From: Cyanobacteria bacterium RM1_2_2
GTDB lineage: Bacteria > Cyanobacteriota > Cyanobacteriia > Elainellales > Elainellaceae
Assembly (NCBI GenBank): GCA_012033495.1
Contig: JAAUQT010000038.1
Location: 1 to 33,727, forward strand
Reading direction: 5' to 3'
DNA: 33,727 nucleotides
The notes beneath the pieces were generated by a model. The model made no database searches and was not told the DNA's origin. It worked only from the letters and a program-made list of their open reading frames with translations. This document shows, one piece after another, positions 18,039-26,899 of this stretch. The position numbers were made by a program, and so were the translations under genes. Positions within the stretch are counted from its first letter, which is position 1, and each line of letters begins with the position of its first letter.

Positions 18039-21000
18039 ATGTTCGTTAATTACTTCATTAAACGCCCGGTTTTCACTGCGGTTTGCTCAATTATTACTGT
18101 GTTTCTGGGCGTGATTGCGGGGCTGACCCTGCCCATCGCTCAATTTCCTGAAATTTCCCCTGTGCAAGTTGTGGTGACATCAAACTACACTGGCGCAGAC
18201 GCAGAAACCGTGGAAAATGCCGTTACTAATATCCTGGAGCGGGAGATTAACGGCGTCAAAGGCATGAGATACATTAGCTCCAACAGCACCAGCGATGGAA
18301 CCAGCCAGGTGACTGTCACATTTGATGCGGCTCAAGATCCAGACATTGCAACGGTCAACGTCCAAAACCGAGTGTCGCGGGTGCAGCCGCTGTTGCCCGA
18401 AAGCGTGACCCAAACTGGAGTTGTGGTCAACCAGCAGTCGAGTAACTTCTTGATGGCAATGGCAATCTATGCCGACGAGGAGCAATACGACAGTCTGTTT
18501 TTGAGTAACTATGCTGATGTTTATCTGCTGGAAGGGCTAAAGCGCATTCCAGGGGTGGGATCGAATCGAAATCTTTGGGGAACGCAAATTGCGATGCGGC
18601 TCTGGCTTGATCCCTCTCGATTGGCTGGCCGCCAACTCACTTCCCAAGACGTAGTAGACGCGATCCAGGAGCAAAATATTCAAGTTGGGGCCGGGCAAAT
18701 CGGACAGCAGCCTGCTCCAGAAGATCTAGAGTATCAGTTCAATTTGCGAGCCGTTAGCCGCTTAACCGATGTTTCCGAGTTTGAAAACCTAGTACTCAAA
18801 ACCGAACCGGGCGGCAATTTGGTGCGGTTGAAGGATGTGGGACGGGTTGAGCTTGGCGCTGAAAACTACGGTACGTTCCTCGCCTACAACGGTCAGGAAG
18901 CGATTGGCTTAGGGATTAACCAGCGCCCCAACACCAACGCGCTGGAAACCGCCCAAGCGATCCGCGACGAGATGGAACGCCTCAGTCAAGATTTTCCGCC
19001 AGGGTTGCGCTATGCCGTCGCGTTTGATACGACAATGTTTGTGTCGGCATCGTTGAGAGATGTGGTATTCACGCTGCTGGGCGCGGTGGCGCTAGTGGTG
19101 TTGGTGATCTATCTCTTTTTGCAAGATTGGCGCACAACGCTGATTCCTAGTATCACCATTCCGGTGGCGCTGATTGGGACATTCATTTTTACGAAGATTT
19201 TTGGCTTTTCGCTCAACACGCTGACTTTGTTTGGTTTGACGCTGGCAACTGGGGTCGTGGTGGATGACGCGATTGTGGTTGTAGAGGCGATCACCACCAA
19301 AGTTCAAGACCAGGGGATGGATCCCTTCCAAGCTGCGATCGAAGCAATGCGGGAACTCACCGGAGCCGTAATTGCTACCTCACTGGTGCTGATGGCGGTG
19401 TTTGTGCCGGTGGCTTTCTTTCCGGGCACGACAGGGGCCATTTACAAACAGTTCGCCCTCACGATTGCCTTCTCAATCACAGTTTCCACCTTCAACGCGC
19501 TGACTCTCACCCCGATGCTTTCAGCCTTGCTGCTGCGCCGCAAGGAAGGAGACGGCGGCTTTTTGAGTGGCGTCTTTCGCCAGTTCAACCGGTTTCTGGA
19601 TATGTTGCGGCGGCGCTATCGGCGATTCCTGGGTTTTCTGACTCGAATTCGCGGCTTGCTGATCGCCGGGTTCATCGGCTTACTGTTTTTGACAGCGTGG
19701 ATGTATCGCGCTGTGCCGTCCGCGTTTTTGCCAGAGGAAGATCAGGGCTACTTTATTACGCTGGTGCAGGCTCCAGAAGGGGTTTCGCTGAATTACACCA
19801 AAAAGATTCTAGATCAAGCCTCCGAGCAAGTGCGACAAATTCCTGAAGTCGAATCTAATTTTGCGGTGACAGGATTTAGCTTCGCTGGCGTTGCCCCCAA
19901 CCAGGGCATTATGTTTACGCTACTGAAACCCTGGGAAGAGCGAACTAGACCCGAACAACAGGTGCAAGCGCTGATTGGGCAGGCGCAGATGGGATATTTT
20001 GGCATCCCGGAAGCCCAAATCTTCGCGCTTAACCCTCCGGCGATTCAAGGCTTGGGCAATTTTGGCGGCTTTCAGCTAGAGCTACAGGATCGGCGGGGTA
20101 ACTTATCGCTAAACGAATTTGTGGCCAACTTCGGCAATTTCCTAGGAGCCGCGAACCAAAGTCCGACAGTCCAGGGCGTTTTCTCTACCTATGCTGCCAA
20201 CACGCCTCAGCTTGAAATTGAGGTGAATCGAGAGCGCACAAAAGCCTTAGACATTGACATCAGCGATGTGTTTGACACGCTGCAAACTTTTTTAGGCTCG
20301 CAGTATGTCAACGACTTTACGCTCGATCGCCGCAACTATCGGGTATACGTGCAAGCTGACCAACAGTTCCGCTCTAGACCTGAAGACATTAGCCAACTCT
20401 ACGTGCGTTCTGGCGATGGGCAATGGTGCAATTGAGCAACTTGGTGACAGTGACACCCACCACCAGCGCCCAAACGATTACCCACTACAACCTGTTTCGT
20501 TCGATCTCGGTGCAGGGGGCGGCGGCTCCGGGCGTCAGTTCTGGGCAAGCGTTGGCGGCGATGGAAGAAACGGCAGCAGAAGTGTTGCCGCCAGGGATGG
20601 GCTATGAGTGGACAGGCACCGCGTTAGAAGAAATCGAGTCGGGTGGGCAAGCGCCGCTGATTTTTGGGCTGGGCTTGGTGCTGGTGTTTTTGGCTTTGGC
20701 TGCGCAGTATGAAAGCTTCATTGACCCAACCATCATCATGCTGACGGTTCCTCTGGCAATTTTGGGGGCGCTGTCTGGGGTGTTTGTGCGAGGCATCCCC
20801 AATGATGTTTACTGTCAAATCGCCCTGGTGATGCTGATCGGCTTGGCGAGTAAAAACGCCATTCTGATCGTGGAATATGCCAACCAACTGCGCGAGCAGG
20901 GCTTAACGATTACCCAAGCAGCGATTGAAGCAGCCCAAGAACGGCTCCGCCCCATTCTAATGACAGCAATTTCAAGTTTGGTAGGCTTCTTTCCGCTAGC

Positions 21001-21205
21001 CATTGCCAGTGGCGCCGGTGCTTCTAGCCGTCAGTCTTTGGGAACGGCACTGGTGGGCGGCTTCTTGATCGCGACGTTTTTGAGTTTGTTTATTGTGCCA
21101 ATTCTCTATATTGTGATCAAGCAATTGGCTGATCGCTTGTCGCCGCCTAAGAAAAAGAGAATGATGAAAACCCCCTTGCCTCAAACGGAAGTCGGCTCTC
21201 GCTAA
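18039..21205 (+). CDS. RND multidrug efflux pump (AcrB/HAE1 type), broken by a 1-base frameshift near 20422
   Basis: A proton-driven inner-membrane exporter. Frame one (18039-20435, 798 residues) starts MFVNYFIKRPVFTAV, the HAE1 signature, and includes VVDDAIVVVEA with the paired aspartates of the proton relay in TM4, and LPEEDQGYF at the start of the second periplasmic half. Frame two (20423-21205, 260 residues) continues with MVQLSNLVTVTPTTSAQTI and the last TM helices (MLIGLASKNAILIVEYA). Restoring one A at 20422-20423 (CAATGG to CAAATGG) joins SGDGQ to MVQLSNLV and gives 1055 residues, the usual size. The break lies in a periplasmic loop, so two separate proteins make little sense. No adaptor or TolC-like gene is adjacent. 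Substrates are unknown. Confidence 0.9.
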
Positions 21206-21305
21206 ATCTAAGCCTGAGTTGCTTGGGATGGAATACCTGATCGTCCGAGGGCGTGATAGAGTCGAGGAGACAGGCGCATCGATCGGTCGCTCGATAGATG
21301 ATAGT

Positions 21306-21320
21306 TCGATCTGAGATCGA
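21306..21320. promoter_or_regulatory. 15-bp palindrome TCGATCTGAGATCGA upstream of malQ
   Basis: Two perfect 7-base arms around a central G, in the 249-base space between the RND pump and malQ. It has the size and symmetry of an operator for a dimeric regulator, but no T-run follows and no regulator gene is nearby. Confidence 0.35.
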
Positions 21321-21391
21321 GATAATGTCACTAACTTTTAGGAGGCTTTTTTGCTGGAATGACGGCAAAACTGCCCTTTTTAAGATCTTGT

Positions 21392-21412
21392 TGTTAGCAG
21401 CGTGTTAGCAGC
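21392..21412 (+). repeat. two direct copies of TGTTAGCAGC with an 11-bp period upstream of malQ
   Basis: Copies lie at 21392-21401 and 21403-21412, one helical turn apart and 42-63 bases before the malQ ATG. This placing suits a regulator binding site, though it could be a chance duplication. Confidence 0.4.
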
Positions 21413-21454
21413 CTCGATCTAAATGACCCAAATCAATAGTCGCAGCCGTTCTCT

Positions 21455-22969
21455 ATGCCCTTTTCCAGAGCAAGTGGTATTCTCCTGCATCCAACGTCTT
21501 TTCCTAGCCGATTTGGTATCGGTGATTTGGGTTCAGAAGCCTATCAGTTCATTGATTTTTTAGCAGCTAGCGGTCAGCAGATTTGGCAGATTTTGCCGCT
21601 TGGCCCCACGGGTTATGGCGATTCTCCCTATCAGTGCTTTTCTGCCATTGCTGGCAACCCGATGCTGATCAGCCCTGACCGGCTACAGCAACAAGGCTTG
21701 CTCACCGAAGAAGATCTGAGTAATCTCCCGGATCTGCCTTGCCAAATCAACTTTGGTTGGGTGATGCATATCAAGCAGCCGCTCTTGCAGAAAGCCTGTA
21801 CTGCATTTCGGACGCAAGCATCGCCAGAGCAGCAGGAAGCCTTTCAGAAATTTTGTCAGCAGAAAGCAGCTTGGCTGGATGACTATGTGCTGTTTATGGC
21901 GCTGAAGGATGCTCACGGTGGCGCAAGCTGGCACACCTGGAAGGCTGAAATTGTGCAGCGGCGGCCCGATGCTTTGGAAGCAGCCCGACGAACGCTGACC
22001 AATCAAATCTTCTTCCATCAGTTTGTTCAGTTTCAGTTTTTTCAGCAGTGGTTGGATCTCAAGCAGTATGCTGAGCAGCGTCAGATCCAGATCCTAGGTG
22101 ATTTGCCAATTTATGTTGCCCATGACAGCGCTGAGGTGTGGGCCCATCCCGAAATCTTCCGCCTTGATGAAGAAACCGGATTGCCGGAGCTAGTGGCAGG
22201 CGTGCCGCCAGATTACTTCAGTGAAACGGGGCAACTCTGGGGCAACCCGATCTATAACTGGCAGCGCCTCCAAGAACAGGATTTTGCCTGGTGGGTGCAG
22301 CGGATTGAAGCCATGCTGGAATGTGTTGATCTGATTCGGATTGATCACTTTCGCGGCTTCGAGGCTTATTGGGCGGTGCCTTATGGCGAACCCACTGCGA
22401 TCAACGGCGAATGGGTGCAGGCGCCAGGACGAGCTTTCTTCAAGCATCTAGACGATGCGTTAGGCAAACTGCCCATTGTGGCTGAAGATCTGGGACTGAT
22501 TACACCAGAGGTCGAGGAATTGCGCGACGAGTTTGGCTTCCCTGGGATGAAAATTCTGCAATTTGCCTTTGATTCGGAAGCTGATAACCCTTATTTGCCG
22601 TTCAACTATCCGCGCAATAGCGTGGTTTATACAGGTACTCACGACAACGACACAACGGTAGGTTGGTTTAACAAGCGTTCGCCGGAAGGTCAAGACCGAG
22701 TGCGACAGTTTTTGGGCTGCACGAGTCCAGAAGGCATTCACTGGGACTTGATCCGGCTGGCAATGAGTTCGGTGAGTGATCTAGCCATCATTCAGCTTCA
22801 AGATCTGCTAGGGCTGGATACTGAAGCGCGGATGAATGCTCCAAGTCAACAGCTCGGCAACTGGGGCTGGCGTTACAGCAGCGATGCCCTTACAGACGAG
22901 TTGCGCGATCGACTTCGCTACCTGACTGAAATTTACGGACGCCTCCCCAAACCAACTGAGACAAACTGA
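21455..22969 (+). CDS. malQ: 4-alpha-glucanotransferase (amylomaltase, GH77)
   Basis: Transfers alpha-1,4-glucan segments between chains in glycogen and maltodextrin metabolism. The 504-residue protein starts with the typical MPFSRASGILLHPTSFPS and has the GH77 catalytic triad: nucleophile Asp297 in LIRIDHFRGFEAYW, acid/base Glu344 in IVAEDLG, and Asp397 in YTGTHDNDT. QILPLGPTGYGDSPYQ and GVPPDYFSETGQLWGNP (the 250s loop region) are further family blocks. The length is standard. No strong ribosome binding site precedes the ATG. It converges on the sugar kinase gene, 42 bases away, so both may be used in carbon storage and sugar turnover. Confidence 0.96.
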   Translation: MPFSRASGILLHPTSFPSRFGIGDLGSEAYQFIDFLAASGQQIWQILPLGPTGYGDSPYQCFSAIAGNPMLISPDRLQQQGLLTEEDLSNLPDLPCQINFGWVMHIKQPLLQKACTAFRTQASPEQQEAFQKFCQQKAAWLDDYVLFMALKDAHGGASWHTWKAEIVQRRPDALEAARRTLTNQIFFHQFVQFQFFQQWLDLKQYAEQRQIQILGDLPIYVAHDSAEVWAHPEIFRLDEETGLPELVAGVPPDYFSETGQLWGNPIYNWQRLQEQDFAWWVQRIEAMLECVDLIRIDHFRGFEAYWAVPYGEPTAINGEWVQAPGRAFFKHLDDALGKLPIVAEDLGLITPEVEELRDEFGFPGMKILQFAFDSEADNPYLPFNYPRNSVVYTGTHDNDTTVGWFNKRSPEGQDRVRQFLGCTSPEGIHWDLIRLAMSSVSDLAIIQLQDLLGLDTEARMNAPSQQLGNWGWRYSSDALTDELRDRLRYLTEIYGRLPKPTETN

Positions 22970-23011
22970 TTCTCAGATTCACTGAGGCAACGCGAATCCT
23001 GGCAGCTAATT

Positions 23012-23989
23012 CTACAGATGGTTCTGGAGATACAAAAATGCTTCTACCTCAGCGGCAGTGGGCTGGGCAGTGATAGCTCCGGCGCGAGTCGTGGTCAAAG
23101 CAGCAACCGCATTGGCATAGGAGACAATGGCGCAAATCTTCTGCGGATCGTTGAGGCTGGTGATGCCTTGCCGAATCAATTGATGCAAAAAGCCTGCCAC
23201 AAAGCTGTCGCCTGCCCCAATGGTGTCTTCAACTTCCACCGAGAAAGCAGGCACACTGCCCTGATGATCGTTCAAACAGTAGGTGCAGCCCTGAGCACCT
23301 GCGGTGACTAAAACGCCTTCTAAATCTCCGGTTTGGGCAATCACTGCCGGATCGGCGGTGTCAAATAGCCAGTGAGCTTCTGCTTCGGATAGCTTCAGAA
23401 AATCGATTTGCTTCACCAACTGCTGAATTAGCGGCTTAGCTGGGTTGGGATCGGGCCAAAACGTTGAACGCCAGTTGACATCTACCAAGATTTTGAGATA
23501 GTTCTGCTCGGCTAATTCCAGCGCCCGCTCGATCGCTTGTTGCGTATCAAAACCAGCGAGCGCTATTGTTCCTAAAACTAAAAACTCGGCGGCAGCAAAC
23601 AGTTCAACAGGCAGGAGGTCAGCTTGGAGATGGGTATCGGCAAAGTCTGTCGTGCGTCGGCCGCGAAATCCAGCAAATTGCTGCTCTCCTTGAGGGAGGC
23701 GCAAAACTTCAACTTGGCGAGTTGGAGCCAACGGATGGTGCTGAATGCCGACGGTGTTCACACCCAATGTTTGCAAAATTTCAACCAGCATCTGACCTCG
23801 CTCATCCGTGCCAACGCAGCCAATGAAGCCAGCCGGTGTTCCTAGCTTCACTAAAGCACAGGCCACATTGGCAGGCGCACCACCCGGATAGTGTGTCCAA
23901 GATTGAACTTGGGCAATTGAGGTCGTTGGTTGATCCGCCAAACAATCCCAGAGAATTTCTCCGAGGCACAAAACGCGCAGACTCTCCAC
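23012..23989 (-). CDS. PfkB-family carbohydrate kinase, probable fructokinase
   Basis: A ribokinase-fold sugar kinase of 325 residues. The N-terminal start LCLGEILWDCLADQ and the substrate-side motif HYPGGAPANVACALVKLG (residues 33-50) match plant and bacterial fructokinases. The C-terminal PfkB signature has DTIGAGDSFVAGFL with catalytic base Asp261 and its anion hole. The start is a GTG at 23989. Fructokinase fits because cyanobacteria break down sucrose to fructose, and this family is more often active on fructose than on ribose or adenosine, but substrate choice is inferred. It converges with malQ. Confidence 0.87.
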   Translation of the reverse strand: MESLRVLCLGEILWDCLADQPTTSIAQVQSWTHYPGGAPANVACALVKLGTPAGFIGCVGTDERGQMLVEILQTLGVNTVGIQHHPLAPTRQVEVLRLPQGEQQFAGFRGRRTTDFADTHLQADLLPVELFAAAEFLVLGTIALAGFDTQQAIERALELAEQNYLKILVDVNWRSTFWPDPNPAKPLIQQLVKQIDFLKLSEAEAHWLFDTADPAVIAQTGDLEGVLVTAGAQGCTYCLNDHQGSVPAFSVEVEDTIGAGDSFVAGFLHQLIRQGITSLNDPQKICAIVSYANAVAALTTTRAGAITAQPTAAEVEAFLYLQNHL

Positions 23990-24027
23990 AGTTTTCTTAT
24001 CCTACTGGTTGCAACAATTTTTTGTTT

Positions 24028-24144
24028 TAGGACTTACGCAGAAGAGATCCCCCAACCCCCTTACAAAGGGGGCTTTAGAAGTTCACTCCTCAAAAAGGGG
24101 GTTGGGGAAGATGGAGATTTCCAGCTTCAAGTACGTCAGTCCTA
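24028..24144. mobile_element. 117-bp MITE-like element with near-matching terminal inverted repeats
   Basis: The ends are TAGGACTTACGCA (24028-24040) and TACGTCAGTCCTA (24132-24144), which match as inverted repeats at 11 of 13 positions. Inside, CCCCAACCCCCTT at 24050-24062 is exactly complementary to AAGGGGGTTGGGG at 24095-24107, with an inner CCCCCTT/AAGGGGG pair (24056-24062 with 24066-24072). It has no coding capacity. Such elements with a TAGGACTTACGCA-type end are widespread between cyanobacterial genes. Confidence 0.72.
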
Positions 24145-24220
24145 CATTTTTGACAATATTTTTGGCAACGTCCATACAGAGTGTATCGGGCATTGGGCCC
24201 TCCGACTTGGATCAACTCAT

Positions 24221-24250
24221 AGATTCAGATAGATTCAGATAGATTCAGAG
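24221..24250. repeat. 10-bp tandem repeat, three units
   Basis: AGATTCAGAT occurs twice followed by AGATTCAGAG, ending two bases before the stop codon of the GTPase gene (minus strand, 24253-24255). Confidence 0.85.
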
Positions 24251-24252
24251 TT

Positions 24253-25766
24253 CTATTTTTCTGGCTCGGTTTCTTGGGTGAGCGGGCTGACAATCCGATC
24301 GATGGCTTCTTGTAGAAACCGTTTGACAAATTCATCCCGACGGTTGAGGCGAAATTGCTCTTGCACCACTTCCGTCATGCCACCATCGCCCCAGTCTTGA
24401 TTGCGACGGAAATATTCGATAAAGCTTCTGCCCGCAATGCGAGTCAGGTAGGCAGCCGTTACGCCCTGAATTGCTCGCCCGATCAGAAATGTGCCGACAT
24501 TGGTTTGCAGTGCGACAGAAAAAATTTCAATGGCTCCGCGCACCACACCCACTCCAATCAGCGTTTTGGCTAGAGAAGCCGCCAACTCTTTGCCGCGTTC
24601 CAAATTCATCTCGCAGCCGTAGATCCGCCCCAGTTCCACCACCATTTGGGCATTAATCGCCGCAGTGGCCAGCAAATCAACGACAGGTAGAGGCGTAGCA
24701 GCCACAACTCCAGCCCCAATCCACTGGAACCGATCAACGACTTTTTCGGCTTGCTGCTGCCGCTGAGCATCGATCAAACGGCGGGTTTCTGCCCCTAACC
24801 GCTGGGATTGCAGCAAAATATTATCGGCGATTAAATCTTCACCTTCGGCTCGCAGCACTGCTGCCATACGCTGAAGCAGGGGCAAAATGTTTGGCTCCGG
24901 CTGTACGATAGTTCCATCGGTCAGAGCCAACGCTTGAGGGTGGGCGGACACCGCAACCAGATCATCTGACAGCACCGCAGCTTGCAGCCGTTGAGAGAGC
25001 CGAGCCAGGATTTGCTGTCGGTCAGCATCGGGATACAAATCGGTTTTATTGAACACAACGATGAGCCGTTTGCCAATTTCGATCAGCCGTTGCAGCAGTT
25101 GATATTCCGACTGGCGCAGGTCATTGTCGATCACAAACAGCAGCAGATCCGCATCGGTGGCCAACTGCCGTGCAAGCTGGTCGCGTTCGGTTCCCATCAC
25201 GCCTGATTCAAACACGCCCGGCGTATCAACAACCGCAATGTCTCGATCGAGTCCTTGCAGCGCCAGCCGATAGGTTTCGCCCAGTGTGGTTGTTCCCATC
25301 GGCGCGCCACCTCCCCAACAATTTCGCCCAGAATCGCATTTACCAGAGACGTTTTACCCGCTGAGCCTGTGCCAAACACCACCACTTTTAGCTCTCGCTG
25401 AGTCAAATCTTGCGTAATAGCTTGGGATCGCTGCAACAACGCTTGGCGAGCCACCTCATCTTGAATCTGCGCCACCTGCTGCTCAACTGCTCTTAGCGTC
25501 TCTTGGGCGACGGTTGTTTTCTCTTGCGGCAGTGTTGGGCGACGAGGGCGAGGTTTGGGGCGCGTGAATAAAAACAGGTAATAGAGCAGCGCTGCAATGG
25601 CTGCAATTAAGCCGATCACTAGCAGCGTCAGCAAAAGGCTGGCTAGCATCGGCGAAATCGTTGCCAACGCCCAGTAGAGTCGCTGCAACGAGTCGAATAG
25701 CCACGCCACCATGCCTAGCGTCAGGAGCACACTAGCGACAATGGTAATCAGGCGGATTCGAGACAT
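24253..25766 (-). CDS. membrane-anchored GTPase with DUF697-like C-terminus, broken by a 1-base frameshift near 25307
   Basis: A GTP-binding protein (TrmE/Era-like fold) with two N-terminal membrane segments (about residues 8-23 and 43-67), a coiled region, then the G domain: G1 GTGSAGKTS at 132-140, G3 DTPGVFE and G4 NKTD. The C-terminal part has small hydrophobic helices of DUF697 type (GVVAATPLPVVDLLATAAINAQMV). The upstream piece (25197-25766) ends in a nonsense tail after GEIVGEV, and the downstream piece (24253-25299) starts at MGTTTLGETYRL. Adding one C on the plus strand at 25307-25308 (one G in the coding strand) restores GEV-GAP-MGTTTLGETY and 504 residues, joining G1 to the switch I threonines. 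Its role is unknown; relatives are common in cyanobacteria. The ATG at 25766 starts the gene. Confidence 0.87.
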
Positions 25767-25966
25767 GGAATGCTCAGGAAGCCAGAGTGCTTTATAGAAA
25801 TAGTGTAAACCCGCAGGGCATGACAGGAGGACTGACGCAACTCAGGTGAATGGTTCTCCTATCATTCCTAGTCTTAGAAAAATCCGTCACTTCCCAAATT
25901 CAAAAACAGAAGAGATCAATATTTCAGTTAGATAGAAGAACCCAATTAAACTGACTTAAAACTTGG

Positions 25967-26092
25967 GTTTCGGCTCCGCTCAACCCACTGTTCGACTGCG
26001 CTCAACCCACTGTTCGATTGCGCTCAACCCACCGTTCGACTGCGCTCAACCGATCGAATGCTGAAAGTTCGCGCGTTGAGCGAAGCCGAAAC
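25967..26092. repeat. 22-bp tandem array (3.3 units) enclosed by 18-bp inverted repeats
   Basis: Three units of 22 bp at 25977-25998, 25999-26020 and 26021-26042 share CGCTCAACCCACTGTTCGAC followed by TG, with one change each in units 2 and 3, and a partial fourth unit follows. The outer arms are GTTTCGGCTCCGCTCAAC (25967-25984) and GTTGAGCGAAGCCGAAAC (26075-26092), complementary at 17 of 18 positions. The whole could fold into a long stem-loop. Confidence 0.85.
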
Positions 26093-26135
26093 GCATCTGA
26101 CCGTTCATTTTGTTCATTTACTTGTCAGCAAAATA

Positions 26136-26155
26136 AAGCAGAAAAAAGTCTGCTT
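26136..26155 (-). terminator. candidate terminator hairpin downstream of the RRM gene
   Basis: AAGCAGA at 26136-26142 and TCTGCTT at 26149-26155 form a perfect 7-bp stem with a 6-base loop. Read on the minus strand it lies about 65 bases after the RRM stop and is followed by TATTTTG, a weak U-rich tract. Confidence 0.35.
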
Positions 26156-26220
26156 CAAGCTGTCATGCTGCTACGGGGTTGAGTTAAATCTTGTGTAGGC
26201 TTTTGAGCTTCTAGATCCTG

Positions 26221-26520
26221 CTAGTCTCTAGAAAAACCGCCGCCATTTCTGCGATTACCGCCACCACCGCCACCACCTTCACGCGGCTTTGCTTTGTTGA
26301 CTCTAATTTCCCGACCGAGCCATTCTGCTCCATCTAATTCTTGAATAGCCTGATCTTCTTGAGCATCCTCCTCCATCTCTACAAAAGCGAAGCCTCGCTT
26401 CCTGCCAGTTTCTCGATCAGTGGGTAAGCTGATACGGCTGACCTTCCCATATTCTGCAAAGACTTCCCGCAAATCTTCCTCAGTAGCCTGAAAAGACAGG
26501 TTGCCAACGTAAATAGTCAC
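26221..26520 (-). CDS. RNA-binding protein, single RRM with glycine-rich tail
   Basis: A 99-residue member of the cyanobacterial Rbp group. The RRM has RNP2 IYVGNLSF at the start and RNP1 RKRGFAFVEM about residue 45, followed by a Gly-rich, Arg-containing tail (PREGGGGGGGNRRNGGGFSRD). The start is taken as the GTG at 26520, because GAGAGG lies about 5 bases upstream and the protein then begins right at the RRM; the frame runs back to 26592 without other support. Family members bind single-stranded RNA, and glycine-tailed forms are often cold-induced in cyanobacteria. The long unassigned 5' region (26521-26899) would suit post-transcriptional control but this is inferred. Confidence 0.92.
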   Translation of the reverse strand: MTIYVGNLSFQATEEDLREVFAEYGKVSRISLPTDRETGRKRGFAFVEMEEDAQEDQAIQELDGAEWLGREIRVNKAKPREGGGGGGGNRRNGGGFSRD

Positions 26521-26899
26521 GATCCTCTCCAAACCATTCGACACAAGGGGGCAGTTCGGGGAGATCCGCAGGAACTTTAGGATAAATTCCAAGTCACTCT
26601 ATAGCCGAAAACTGCTTTGCTCGTGATCATATCCGATCTCAAAGTCAATGGCAGCAAAATGAAAAACAACTTCTTTTAAATTCCTAAAGCTTTCCGAATT
26701 TAAAAAATTGCCCTTAAGTGTTTCTGCTCAGAAAAGCAGGCAAAAGACCTGAGCCGCCGATTCGCTCTTCAGTTAGGCTGTTCACCCAATAGGCTCTTCA
26801 CCTAATAGTCCCTTCACCCAAAATCTCTGCTACTGCGACCCAAATCGCTACTCTGCCGTTGTTTATCTTCCCATCTTCCCGATCCTTCCCAATCTCCCA
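26521..26899. other. intergenic region upstream of the RRM gene, with repeats
   Basis: About 380 bases with no gene, between the 3' end of the penicillin-binding protein gene and the start of the RRM gene (both minus). It contains a 16-bp triple repeat at 26775-26822 and a pyrimidine-rich patch of CTTCCC/CATCTTCCC words at about 26865-26898. The part near 26600-26720 is AT-rich and probably holds the RRM promoter. Confidence 0.45.
26775..26822. repeat. 16-bp direct repeat, three adjacent copies
   Basis: AGGCTGTTCACCCAAT (26775-26790), AGGCTCTTCACCTAAT (26791-26806) and AGTCCCTTCACCCAAA (26807-26822) follow each other without gaps, sharing the TTCACC(C/T)AA core. They lie 255-302 bases upstream of the RRM start. 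Confidence 0.8.

Larger units (their letters stand above)
25767..26220. other. repeat-rich intergenic region between the GTPase and RRM genes
   Basis: About 450 bases without a gene. It contains a 22-bp tandem array inside an inverted repeat (25967-26092) and a hairpin at 26136-26155. Nothing else is coding. Confidence 0.6.

Noticed and set aside
25967-26092. Possible CRISPR array
   Set aside because: The 22-bp units follow each other with no spacers, and there are no cas genes; it is a simple tandem repeat.
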